Position numbers and translations under genes: made by a program | Shown here: positions 8,763 through 17,234 of the stretch, one piece after another | Position numbering within the stretch: the stretch's first letter is position 1 | Layout of the letters: each line of letters opens with the position of its first letter | Notes under the pieces: model-generated | Databases searched by the model: none | What the model was told of the DNA's origin: nothing | The model's input: only the letters and a program-made list of their open reading frames with translations | DNA from: PALSA-505 sp035308365 | GTDB taxonomy: Bacteria; Actinomycetota; Actinomycetes; Streptosporangiales; Streptosporangiaceae | Reading direction: 5' to 3' | NCBI GenBank assembly: GCA_035308365.1 | Contig: DATGGU010000066.1 | Location: forward strand, 1-52,447 | DNA: 52,447 nt

Positions 8763-10019
8763 ATGAGCGGACCAGACACCGCCAGCCAGCAGCGGCGGCA
8801 GGACGATGCCGAGGCCCTGATCGCAAGCCTGCTGACGCCGGAGGTCATCGCCAACCCCTACCCGGTCTTCGCGCGATTGCGGGAGCTGGGCCGGGTGCAC
8901 GCCACCGACGGGGTGCTGTTCGCCACCCGGTACGAGGACTGCGCGACGGTGACCAGGGAGACGGCGCTGTTCCGCGCGCAGAGCCCGCAGTGGTGCGACT
9001 ACGCCACGCCGGGCTGGCGGGAGCGGCCCTCGAAGGTCGCCACGTTCGAGACCATGCTGTTCCAGGATCCGCCGGACCACACCAGGCTCCGGCGGCTGGT
9101 GAGCGCGGCGTTCACCCCACGGCAGGCCGAGCGGATGCGGGGCGATGTCGCCCGCCTGACCGACCGCGCGCTGGACGCGCTGGCCGACGCCGGCTCCGGC
9201 GGCAGCCCGGTCGACCTGCACGCGTCGCTCGCCGCGACACTGCCGATAGCGGTGATCGCCTCGCTGGTCGGCGTGCCGCCCAGCGACTGGGCCGGGCTGC
9301 AGGCCCACATGACGGCACTGCTGCAGGTGGTCGAGTTCGCGGTGACCAAGCAGCAACTCGCCGGCGCCGACCGCGCCGCACTCGAACTGCGCGACTACTT
9401 CGCCACGCTGGTGGCCAGCCGCCGGGCGCAACCTCGCGACGACCTGGCCAGCACGCTGGTCTCGGTCAGGGACGCCGCTTCCCCGGGCGCCGGGTTCACC
9501 GAGGACGAACTGCTGCAGACGCTCACGTTCCTGTTCATGGCCGGCGTGGACACCATGACCAACCTGCTGGCCAACGGCGCCGCCGCGTTCATCGCCCACC
9601 CGGATCAGGCGGACCTGCTGCGGGCCGGCCCCGGGCTCACCTCGCGCGCGGTCGACGAGGTGCTGCGGTTCGACCCGCCGGTCCAGATCGTCGGCCGGGT
9701 GGCAGCCGAGCAGACCGTGGTCGGGGGCGCCACGGTGCCGGCGAACGGCCTGGTGATTGCGCTGCTCGGGTCGGCGAACCGGGACCCCGCCAGGTTCCAG
9801 CGGCCCGACACCTTCGACATCACCCGGACCGGCACCACGGTGCTGTCCTTCGGCGGCGGCATCCACTACTGCCTGGGCGCGCCGCTGGCCCGGGTGGAGG
9901 CGGGCACCTTCCTCACCGCGCTGCTCACCCGGTTCCCCCGCCTGCAACTGGCCGGGACGCCCATCCGGCAAGGTGTGGTATTCCGTGGCTTCAGCAAGCT
10001 GCCCGTGACGTTGAGCTAA
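8763..10019 (+). CDS. Cytochrome P450 (second of a divergent pair)
   Basis: A 418-residue P450. The I-helix motif is AGVDT (260-264), ExxR is E299-R302, and the haem loop is FGGGIHYCLGAPLARVE with Cys370. ATG 8763 is preferred, with a GGGAAAGGG stretch upstream; the reading frame is open from 8673 but the added residues look non-coding. It is clearly distinct from the divergent neighbour, so the pair is not a recent duplication. It is predicted to hydroxylate or oxidatively couple an intermediate of the cluster. Acyl-carrier-bound substrates are common for P450s in such clusters, but nothing here proves it. Confidence 0.95.
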   Translation: MSGPDTASQQRRQDDAEALIASLLTPEVIANPYPVFARLRELGRVHATDGVLFATRYEDCATVTRETALFRAQSPQWCDYATPGWRERPSKVATFETMLFQDPPDHTRLRRLVSAAFTPRQAERMRGDVARLTDRALDALADAGSGGSPVDLHASLAATLPIAVIASLVGVPPSDWAGLQAHMTALLQVVEFAVTKQQLAGADRAALELRDYFATLVASRRAQPRDDLASTLVSVRDAASPGAGFTEDELLQTLTFLFMAGVDTMTNLLANGAAAFIAHPDQADLLRAGPGLTSRAVDEVLRFDPPVQIVGRVAAEQTVVGGATVPANGLVIALLGSANRDPARFQRPDTFDITRTGTTVLSFGGGIHYCLGAPLARVEAGTFLTALLTRFPRLQLAGTPIRQGVVFRGFSKLPVTLS

Positions 10020-10408
10020 CGGTTTGGCCCAGCCATTACTCATCGCGACCAGCAGACGGAATCGCACCGCGCGAACCCGATACGGGGAACCGTTTTCTCG
10101 ACGACCGGCCCGCCGATTCCGTAACAGTGCGCTAAGACTTTCACTCTGCTAAACACGCGTTGCAACCATCGACACGGAGAGTAACGGCTTGAAGATCAAT
10201 TGTAGGCAAACGTTTTACTGCACCTAGAAGCCAATTACATGGCGTTGTAACTTAACGGTCGATGGCCTGCCAAATCACGTATCGCAACCACCGGCGAGAG
10301 ATCACGATCGCAAATCTCTGACCAGCTTGACCCGATAGCTGTGGGTATGCGACTCTCCAGGCAAACACCCGCTATTGACGAAAAGTCGGTCTTGGCCTGT
10401 GATGTTCC
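10020..10408. promoter_or_regulatory. 389-bp intergenic region upstream of the core biosynthetic operon
   Basis: No gene is supported here. From about 10135 to 10330 the sequence is clearly more AT-rich than its surroundings and probably contains the promoter of the operon starting at 10409. It includes a small AAACGTTT palindrome near 10207-10214 and a TTGACC candidate -35 element near 10328. These sites are weak on their own. Confidence 0.5.
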
Positions 10409-11860
10409 GTGTCTGATCGATCTCTCAGCGCGCCCACCGATGCGTCGCAGCTGACTGGCGATTGGGTAGACGCATTCCTCCTTGCCGGTGACGGTGACCA
10501 GGTCTGCCTGCGAATGGGCGACCCGGTCGACCGGCAGGACCTTCGTGAGCTGGTTGATCAGCGGCAGCGTGAGCTGGCCGAGGCCGGCCTGGTGCGCGGT
10601 GGCACGGTGTCGCTCCGGCTGCCGCCATCGCTGGCCTACGTTTCCTTCCTGCTGGCCGCCTGGCGCATCGGCGCACAGGTGAGCCTGCTGGACCACCGGC
10701 TCGCACCCGGTGAGGTCGAGCGGGCGCTCGGCAGGCTCGAACCACAGGTCCTGGTGAGCGCGCAGAAGGCGGCCACGGCACCGATGGCCGGCTATGCGCG
10801 CGAGGTCGATGCGATCGCCGGGGCGCGCCCATCCGGGCGGCCGGCCGCCACCGGGCACACCCTCATCCAGCTCAGCTCGGGCTCGACCGGCCCGTCCAAG
10901 GTGATCGCCAGGACCGCGGCCGACCTGACCGCCGAACTCGGCCGCTACCGTGAGCTGGCCGGTTCCGGCTACCCGGTCCGCGGCGACCGGATCGTGCTGC
11001 TCGCCTCCATCGTTCACGTGCTCGGCCTGGTCGGCGGCCTGCTGCACAGCCTGCACGCCGGAGTCGAGCTGGTCTACCCGGCCCGGCTCACCGCCGACGG
11101 CATCACCAGCGCGGTGGCCGCGGGTGACGCGCCCACCATGGTGCTCGGCGTGCCCTTCCACGCCGAGCTGCTCTGCGCCGGAGCGGCCCCGCCGCCGCTC
11201 CCCCAGCTCGCCCGGATGGTGGTTGCCGGCGAGCTCACCCGGCCCGGCGTGCCCGAGGCCTTCACCAGCCGCTACGGCGTTCCGCTCGGCAGCATGTACG
11301 GGATGACCGAGCTCGGGGTCATCGCCACCGACCTGTCCGGCAGCCTGCGCCCCGCGGTCGCCCCGGCGCCGGGCATGACGCTGCGGGTGGACGCCGGCGA
11401 GCTGATGGTCAAGATGGCCGCCTCGCCCTATGTCGGTCTTGTGGACCCCACCCGCTGGTCCGATGGCTGGCTGCGCACCAGGGACGCGGCCACCATGGAC
11501 CCCGGTACCGGCCTGGTCACCATCCTGGGGCGGCTCGACTCCCAGGTCTCCATCGGCGGGCTCAAGGTCGACCTCACCGAGGTGGAGCAGACCATCTGCG
11601 GGCTGCCGCAGGTGAGCACCGCGGTCGTGGTCTACGACAAGCAGATCGACGCCTACCTGGTGCTGGCCGAGGGCTGCTCGCTCGCGGACGCCGAGGCCGC
11701 GATGGCCGGCCAGCTGGCCGCCTACAAGCGGCCGCGGCAACTGACCGTCCTGCCCGAGCTTCCGCGCACGGCCACCGGCAAGATCGTCCGTGACCACGCC
11801 GTGCTCCGCGCCGCCGCCGCACAGGCGGGCGCCGCCACCGGGCCGGCCGCGCCGGGATAG
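10409..11860 (+). CDS. AMP-dependent acyl ligase (adenylating enzyme)
   Basis: A 483-residue ANL-family enzyme with core motifs SSGSTGPSK (156-164), GSMYGMTE (near 291), the hinge region ILGRLDSQVSIGG, and the C-terminal lysine motif TATGKIVRD. It activates a carboxylic acid as an acyl adenylate and passes it to CoA or a carrier protein. Because two carrier-protein genes follow directly, ACP loading is the likely function. It is the first gene of the core operon. The GTG start at 10409 has only a weak upstream ribosome-binding site. Substrate residues cannot be interpreted without a model. Confidence 0.9.
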   Translation: MSDRSLSAPTDASQLTGDWVDAFLLAGDGDQVCLRMGDPVDRQDLRELVDQRQRELAEAGLVRGGTVSLRLPPSLAYVSFLLAAWRIGAQVSLLDHRLAPGEVERALGRLEPQVLVSAQKAATAPMAGYAREVDAIAGARPSGRPAATGHTLIQLSSGSTGPSKVIARTAADLTAELGRYRELAGSGYPVRGDRIVLLASIVHVLGLVGGLLHSLHAGVELVYPARLTADGITSAVAAGDAPTMVLGVPFHAELLCAGAAPPPLPQLARMVVAGELTRPGVPEAFTSRYGVPLGSMYGMTELGVIATDLSGSLRPAVAPAPGMTLRVDAGELMVKMAASPYVGLVDPTRWSDGWLRTRDAATMDPGTGLVTILGRLDSQVSIGGLKVDLTEVEQTICGLPQVSTAVVVYDKQIDAYLVLAEGCSLADAEAAMAGQLAAYKRPRQLTVLPELPRTATGKIVRDHAVLRAAAAQAGAATGPAAPG

Positions 11861-11918
11861 GCCGCGCCCAAGACCTCGATATTCCTGCTTTTCCTGATGA
11901 CAAGAAAGGAGTCCCCGG

Positions 11919-12191
11919 ATGGAGGAGGACGAGGTGCGCCAGTTCGTCGTCGACGCGCTGGCCGCCATGAATTACGACGTTAGCGAGGTAACCGGCGACA
12001 CGGATTTGGGGCCGGCCGGGCTCGACCTGGAATCTCTCGCCGTCGCCGAACTCGCCGTTCAGGTCGAGGACAAGTTCGGGGTGAAGTTCACCGACGACGA
12101 CACCGAACAGCTCGCTCTCATGACGCTGGATGAATTCTCCGCCGAGGTAGCCAGGCGGATTGGCGTGACCGCTGGAGGAAAGGTCGAATGA
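11919..12191 (+). CDS. Acyl carrier protein 1
   Basis: A 90-residue acidic protein with the helix-II phosphopantetheine site GLDLESLAV, Ser39 being the attachment residue (ESL in place of the more common DSL). It follows the adenylating enzyme by 58 bases and has a strong GAAAGGAG site 7 bases before the ATG. Its stop overlaps the next ORF by ATGA. It would carry the acyl substrate during condensation. No phosphopantetheinyl transferase is encoded nearby, so a genomic one must activate it. Confidence 0.93.
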   Translation: MEEDEVRQFVVDALAAMNYDVSEVTGDTDLGPAGLDLESLAVAELAVQVEDKFGVKFTDDDTEQLALMTLDEFSAEVARRIGVTAGGKVE

Positions 12192-12433
12192 GCCAATCTG
12201 GAGCGCCCGATCGCGACGAGATCATCGCGATGCTCGCCGCATTTGGCGACCGGGCGCCCGAAGCCGTTCCGGAGCGGATCGGCTCACTGGAGCTCACTTG
12301 GCTGATAACCGGGATCGAACAGCAGTACAACGTCATTCTCGACCTCAGCGATGACGACCTGGCCCGGATGACGACGGTGTCTGGTGCGGTGGCCACGTTC
12401 CGGGATGCGCTGGCCGGGGCCGGGCGTGGCTAG
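12188..12433 (+). CDS. Acyl carrier protein 2 (divergent)
   Basis: An 81-residue carrier-like protein. The segment RIGSLELTWL places Ser33 at the phosphopantetheine position of helix II, with Gly instead of Asp before it. Length and the pattern of hydrophobic helix residues match an ACP. It overlaps ACP1 by ATGA and the following ketosynthase start by 8 bases, so ACP1, ACP2 and KS are likely made in fixed ratio. Two unlike ACPs in a row suggest separate donor and acceptor carriers. The missing Asp could mean altered recognition by the phosphopantetheinyl transferase. Confidence 0.85.
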   Translation: MSQSGAPDRDEIIAMLAAFGDRAPEAVPERIGSLELTWLITGIEQQYNVILDLSDDDLARMTTVSGAVATFRDALAGAGRG

Positions 12434-13622
12434 CCTGGAACGGGGCACACCGGCCCTGGGGCGGGGCACCCCCCGGGCCATATCCGGGCCGGGCACGGCC
12501 CGGGGGCCGCAGCAGGTCGTCATCACCGGCATGAGCGCGGTCAGCGCGGCCGGCCGCGGCCTGGACGTAGTACGGGACAGCGTGCTGTCCGGCACGCCCG
12601 CGTTCAGCGGGGTCGCACGGTTCGATACCGGACACTGCCGGACCAGCGTCGCCGCGCAACTGCCCGGCGAGCCCGACCTGGCCGGGGAGCTCACGCAGGT
12701 GATCGAGGCGGCCTGGACCGGCGCGGCATTAGGCAATGACGTCCGGGCCGGCTGCCCGCTGCTGCTCGCGCTGCACTCCAGCCCGGTCGCCGCCAGGGAT
12801 CCGGACGCACGGCAGGTTACCGGCGACACCGCGGCCACGGTCGCCGGGCGCTGCGGCCTGCGGCCGGTGCCGCGGACGTACATGACCGCCTGCGTCGCGG
12901 CGAGCACAGCGGTGATCGACGCCGCCACGATGATCGTGACCGGGCACGCGAGCCGGGTGGTCGTCGCGGCCGGCTTCCTGGTCGATGCGGACAGCTTCGC
13001 GCTGTTCGACGCCGGCCGTGCCCTGGCCGCCGACGGCCAGGTCCGGCCGTTCAGCGCCGGGCGTCAGGGCCTGCTGCTCGGCGACGGGCTGGCCGCCGTG
13101 GTGCTCGAATCCGGCGCCGCTGCCGCCGGCCGGGACGCTCCGGTGGCGGCCGTGCTGGCGGGCTGGGGCCGCAGCGGCGACGCCTACCACGTCTGCCAGC
13201 CCCGGCCGGACGGCAGTGGGCTGGCCCGGGCGGTCGAGGCGGCGCTGAGCCGCGCCCGGGCGGACCGGGCGGAGATCAGCTACGTGAACGCCAACGGCGC
13301 GGGCACGCAGTACGCCGACTCATCGGAGGCCGCGGCGCTGCACACCAGCCTTGGCCCGTACGCGGCGCTGACCCCGGTGAGCTCCACCAAGTCGGTGCAC
13401 GGTCACGCGCTGGAGGCGTCCGGCCTGCTGGAGCTGGTGGTCACCGTCCTTGCCCTGCAGGCGGGCCGGCTGCCGGTCAACGCCGGCTACCTGGCACCAG
13501 ACAAGGAGTGCGAGCTCGACCTCGTGCTCGGCCCGGGCCGCGAGCCCCGGGGCAGGTACGCGCTGAACCTCAACGCCGCGTTCGGCGGCGCCAACACCGC
13601 TCTCCTTGTCGAGGCCGCATGA
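12426..13622 (+). CDS. Ketosynthase-fold protein with an altered catalytic triad
   Basis: A 398-residue KAS I/II-type protein. The nucleophile is present (YMTACVAAS, Cys156) and the second His is present (VHGHALEASG, His327). The first catalytic His, normally in the AHGTGT motif, is Asn290 in NANGAGTQ. The C-terminal NAAFGGAN loop is conserved. The GTG start at 12426 overlaps ACP2 by 8 bases. With Cys-Asn-His it may do acyl transfer or an unusual condensation rather than a standard decarboxylative Claisen reaction. It is coupled by ATGA to a half-length KS-like partner, as in KS/chain-length-factor pairs. Function is inferred. Confidence 0.87.
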   Translation: MASLERGTPALGRGTPRAISGPGTARGPQQVVITGMSAVSAAGRGLDVVRDSVLSGTPAFSGVARFDTGHCRTSVAAQLPGEPDLAGELTQVIEAAWTGAALGNDVRAGCPLLLALHSSPVAARDPDARQVTGDTAATVAGRCGLRPVPRTYMTACVAASTAVIDAATMIVTGHASRVVVAAGFLVDADSFALFDAGRALAADGQVRPFSAGRQGLLLGDGLAAVVLESGAAAAGRDAPVAAVLAGWGRSGDAYHVCQPRPDGSGLARAVEAALSRARADRAEISYVNANGAGTQYADSSEAAALHTSLGPYAALTPVSSTKSVHGHALEASGLLELVVTVLALQAGRLPVNAGYLAPDKECELDLVLGPGREPRGRYALNLNAAFGGANTALLVEAA

Positions 13623-14224
13623 CCACGGCGCCCGCCTCCACTCCCGCCGCGACCTGGCCACGTGAGCAGCCGCCGCCGGCCGGGGTGGTCATGCTCGCCA
13701 GGGCGGAGTGGCCAGCCTCGCCGGGCGACGTGCTGCCCCCCATTCCCGGCTTCATCCTGTCGTCGTTCAGCCCGCTGGTCGTCGAGGTGGCGCGGCGCTG
13801 CCTGAGCCTGTATTTCGGTGCCGCCCCGGCCGATCCGGCCCGGGGTGAGCGCACCGCGGTCGTGCTGGCCAGCTCTACCGGCGACATCGCCACCGCGGCA
13901 GCGATCGCGAAGGCGGTGGACGAGGGCCGCCGGGTCCAGCCGCTGCTGTTCTTCCAGTCCAACCCGAACGCGTCGGTTGGCTACCTCACCGCGCGCTGGG
14001 GGCTGGCCGGCCCGGTGGTCTGCACCGTCCCGGACGGCGACGCCATGTCCGATGCACGGCACTGCGCGAGTCTGCTGATCGAGGGTGGCGACGCCGATGC
14101 CGTGCTGATCATCCTGGCCGACCAGGCGCGCGACCCCACCCAGAACGATCATGGCGTCGGGCTGCTCATCGGTCCCCGATCATGGCCGGCCGCGGCCGGC
14201 GGCCTGGACTTCCCACCCGGATAG
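13619..14224 (+). CDS. Half-length ketosynthase-like protein (PF13723-like)
   Basis: A 201-residue protein resembling only the N-terminal half of a ketosynthase, like the beta-ketoacyl-synthase N-terminal-like proteins of aryl polyene clusters. It has the segments LSSFSPLVVEVA, NPNASVGYL and a glycine-rich end DHGVGLLIG. Where a KS carries its nucleophilic Cys it reads TVPDGDAMSD, so it cannot be an active condensing enzyme. It overlaps the preceding KS by ATGA. It probably acts as a structural or chain-length partner of that KS. The homology is moderate and rests on pattern recognition. Confidence 0.72.
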   Translation: MTTAPASTPAATWPREQPPPAGVVMLARAEWPASPGDVLPPIPGFILSSFSPLVVEVARRCLSLYFGAAPADPARGERTAVVLASSTGDIATAAAIAKAVDEGRRVQPLLFFQSNPNASVGYLTARWGLAGPVVCTVPDGDAMSDARHCASLLIEGGDADAVLIILADQARDPTQNDHGVGLLIGPRSWPAAAGGLDFPPG

Positions 14225-14292
14225 ACCCGGCCGGCCACCGGCCGCAAGCACGTCCACGTCCATAACCGGAACACCCGAGAGGGATGAGATAC

Positions 14293-15909
14293 GTGAGCGT
14301 CAAGGGCATCAGGGCGCAGCTCGCCGCGAACCAGGACCTGGGTGCGGGGAATGTGCTCACCACCCTGATGGCCGTCGGCGACGGGCTGGACGAGCCCCGG
14401 CTGACCTTCGACACCGCCGTTGACGGGTTCCCCGCCTGGCAGGGGCTGACGACCCGCCAGCTCGACCGGCTGGTCAAGGCGCGCGCCACCACGCTGCACG
14501 GCCTGGGCATCGGGATGCGCGACCCGGTCGCGGTGGTCGCGCCGACCGCCGCGGACACCGCGCTGACATTCCTGGCGCTCACCCGGCTGGGTGCCATCCC
14601 GGCGCTGATCAACCCGTTCCTGCCCACCGATCTGATGGCCGAGTACATCCGGCGGCTGAACGCGACCGGCCTGCTCACCGACGCCGCGCACGCCGACGAG
14701 CTGGCGGCGTTCGGGCATGGCGTCCCGTTCCTGGCCGACGTGACGGCCTTGGGCAGCGGCGAACCGGACGACGCCCCGGAGCCGTATGACTACTATCCGG
14801 ACGACCCGGTCGCGATCACGCATTCGTCCGGCACGACCGGGCTGCCCAAGGCGGTGGTGCACTCGCACCACAGCCTGTTCGCCGCCATCAGGTACCGGCT
14901 GACGCTGCCCAGGCCGCAGGGAACCGACCGGATCCTCAGCGCGATGCCCTGCCCGCACGCGGCCGGGGTCATCGTGGTCAACCTGGGCCTGACCTTCGGC
15001 GGCGAGGTGGCCATGGTCTCCCGGCAGACCGGGCCGGGCGTGCTGGAGGCGATCGAGCGGTGGCGGCCGCACAGCGTCATCGGGTTCTCCACCACCTGGC
15101 CGGACCTGGTCAAGGCGGATCTGCCCAAACATGACCTCAGCTCGGTGGCGCTGTGGTGGAACACCGGCGACACGGCGCACGAGGCGCACATCCGCAGGCT
15201 CATCGCCTGCGGCAGCCGCGAGGTGGTGACCTCGCAGGGACGGCAGCGGGTGCCGGGCTCGGTCTTCGTGGACGGGATCGGCTCCAGCGAGATGGGCCAC
15301 TCGCACTTCTTCATCCAGCACTCGGCGGACACCGACCGGTACAACCGGTGCATCGGCAAACCGCATGGGTTCGCTGAGACGGCCATTTTCGGCCCCGACG
15401 GGCAGGAGCTGCCGCCCGGCCAGGTGGGTGAGCTCGGCACCAAGGCGGCGACGCTGTCCCTGGGCTACTGGAACGACTCGGCCAGGACCTACCGGACCCG
15501 GGTCCGCGGCTACTTCCTCACCGGCGACCTCGTCTACCGGGACGAGGAAGGTTACTACTACCACCTGGACCGGAAGGTCGACTCGGTCGACCTGGGCAAC
15601 GGCAACCGGCTCTACACCGCCGCCTCCGAGGAACGGGTACTCAAGGCCCTCCCGGACGTGCTCGACTGCACGGTGGTCGCGGCCCGCGACGGCGACCAGG
15701 TGGTCACCGACGTGCTGCTGATCCTGGAGGCCGGCGCCGGCTCAGCCACCGATCGCAGCGAGCGGGTGCGCGCGGCGCTCGATCCGGCGGTGGCCGCCAC
15801 CCTGCGGCAGGTGCTGGTGGTGGACGACGCCAACCTCCCGCTCACCGCCACCGGCAAGGTCCGCAAGAACCTGCTCCGCGAGCGTCACCTGGAGGTCATG
15901 ATCCCATGA
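14293..15909 (+). CDS. AMP-dependent acyl-CoA synthetase-like enzyme
   Basis: A 538-residue ANL enzyme. The phosphate loop is SSGTTGLPK, the A5-type region is FVDGIGSSEMGHS, the hinge is GDLVYRDEEGYYYHLDRK and the C-terminal motif is TATGKVRKN. The GTG at 14293 has GAGAGGG about 9 bases upstream and is a better start than ATG 14284, which abuts that site. It overlaps the following FabF-type gene by ATGA. It is the third adenylating enzyme of the cluster and only distantly similar to the one at 10409, so it probably activates a different acid. Substrate unknown. Confidence 0.9.
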   Translation: MSVKGIRAQLAANQDLGAGNVLTTLMAVGDGLDEPRLTFDTAVDGFPAWQGLTTRQLDRLVKARATTLHGLGIGMRDPVAVVAPTAADTALTFLALTRLGAIPALINPFLPTDLMAEYIRRLNATGLLTDAAHADELAAFGHGVPFLADVTALGSGEPDDAPEPYDYYPDDPVAITHSSGTTGLPKAVVHSHHSLFAAIRYRLTLPRPQGTDRILSAMPCPHAAGVIVVNLGLTFGGEVAMVSRQTGPGVLEAIERWRPHSVIGFSTTWPDLVKADLPKHDLSSVALWWNTGDTAHEAHIRRLIACGSREVVTSQGRQRVPGSVFVDGIGSSEMGHSHFFIQHSADTDRYNRCIGKPHGFAETAIFGPDGQELPPGQVGELGTKAATLSLGYWNDSARTYRTRVRGYFLTGDLVYRDEEGYYYHLDRKVDSVDLGNGNRLYTAASEERVLKALPDVLDCTVVAARDGDQVVTDVLLILEAGAGSATDRSERVRAALDPAVAATLRQVLVVDDANLPLTATGKVRKNLLRERHLEVMIP

Positions 15910-17234
15910 ACGATGCCGCGGGTCGCAGCGCCGCGATCACCGGCATAGGTCTGGTGACGCCGGTCGGCTGCGGCGTCGGGGAGTTCTTCGACGCGCTGTG
16001 CACCGGGCGCTCCGGGTTGCGCCGCCCACCAGAGGGCCATCCGGCCAGCGGCGAGATCGATGTCGCCGGGATGTCCCCGCACATTGACCCGGTCAGCGTG
16101 CTGCCGCCCAGGGAAACCCGGGCGGTGGACCGGTTCGTCCTGCTCGGGCTGGCCGCCGCCGACCGGGCGATCGCGGACGCCGGGCTGGAGATCGGCGAGA
16201 ACGCCGATCCGAGCCGGGTGGCCGTGGTGGTGTCCACCGGCGGCGGCGGGCTGGAGACCTTCGAGCAGTACTCGCTGGCCCGGGCCGAGCGCGGCCGTCC
16301 AGCGGTCAGCCCGTACCTGCTGCCAGGGATGCTCTCCAACATGGCCTCCGCCCGGGTCGCGATCAAGTACGGTGCCCGCGGCTACAGCTCGTCGATCGTC
16401 ACCGCCTGCGCGGCCGGTGCCCAGTCCATCGCCGAGGGCTTCCGGCTGATCGTGGCCGGCGACGCCGACGTGGTCATCTGCGGCGGCACCGAGTCGCCCC
16501 TGCACCCGACGATCACCGCCGCGTTCGGCAACGCCAGGGCGCTGGCCAGCGGCTGGCAGGACCCGGCCGAGGCAAGCCGCCCGTTCGACAAGCGGCGCAA
16601 CGGGTTCGTGCTCGGCGAGGGCGCCGGCGTGTTCGTGCTGGAGCGGGCGGCCCACGCGCGGGCCAGGGGCGCGGCGGCCTACGCCGGCGTGATCGGCTGG
16701 GGCGCGACGACGGATGCCCACCATCCCACGATGCCGCGGCCCGACGGCGAGGGTGCCGCGGCCTGCATGCGCCAGGCGCTGGCCAGCGCCGGGCTCTCCC
16801 CCACCGACGTGGACTACATCAACGCGCACGGCACCAGCACCAAGATCGGTGACCTGGCCGAGACCAAGGCCATCAGGTCGGTGTTCGGCGACCGGTGCCC
16901 CGCAGTCAGCTCGATCAAGGCGGTGACCGGGCACATGCTGGGTGCCTCGGGCGCGGTCGAGGCGGCAGCGAGTGCCCTGGCGGTCGGCCGCGGCCTGCTG
17001 CCGCCGACCCGCAACCTCGACGACCCCGACCCGGAGTGCGATCTGGATCACGTGCGCGGCGAGGCGCGAAGCGGCCGGATCGGCGTGGCCCTGTCCAACT
17101 CGTTCGCGTTCGGTGGGCACAACGTCAGCCTGCTCTTCGGGCCGCCGGCCGGCACAGACTCCCGCCGCCAGCCGTCCCCTGGCCACAGTGGCGGCCTCGG
17201 CCAGCACACATTCCATTCACGAGGTGGAGCATGA
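15906..17234 (+). CDS. Beta-ketoacyl-ACP synthase, FabF type
   Basis: A 442-residue KAS II-type enzyme with an intact catalytic triad: Cys168 (VTACAAGAQS), His308 (NAHGTSTKIGD) and His343 (AVTGHMLGASG), plus the Phe-gatekeeper loop SNSFAFGGHN. It should catalyse decarboxylative condensation of an acyl thioester with malonyl-ACP. No acyltransferase is encoded here, so malonyl-ACP would have to come from the fatty acid MCAT or another locus. It is coupled by ATGA on both sides, to the acyl-CoA synthetase and the dioxygenase. It contrasts with the Asn-containing KS upstream and may be the only true condensing enzyme of the cluster. Confidence 0.94.
   Translation: MNDAAGRSAAITGIGLVTPVGCGVGEFFDALCTGRSGLRRPPEGHPASGEIDVAGMSPHIDPVSVLPPRETRAVDRFVLLGLAAADRAIADAGLEIGENADPSRVAVVVSTGGGGLETFEQYSLARAERGRPAVSPYLLPGMLSNMASARVAIKYGARGYSSSIVTACAAGAQSIAEGFRLIVAGDADVVICGGTESPLHPTITAAFGNARALASGWQDPAEASRPFDKRRNGFVLGEGAGVFVLERAAHARARGAAAYAGVIGWGATTDAHHPTMPRPDGEGAAACMRQALASAGLSPTDVDYINAHGTSTKIGDLAETKAIRSVFGDRCPAVSSIKAVTGHMLGASGAVEAAASALAVGRGLLPPTRNLDDPDPECDLDHVRGEARSGRIGVALSNSFAFGGHNVSLLFGPPAGTDSRRQPSPGHSGGLGQHTFHSRGGA

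Noticed and set aside
8640..10067. A long minus-strand open frame continuous with the first P450
   Set aside because: It lies antisense to the second P450, its product is Gly/Arg/His-rich without any domain, and the real P450 start at 8630 has a strong ribosome-binding site.
10235..11968. A 577-codon reverse open frame opposite the adenylating enzyme
   Set aside because: The forward strand has all ANL motifs; the reverse product is low-complexity and has no recognisable domain.
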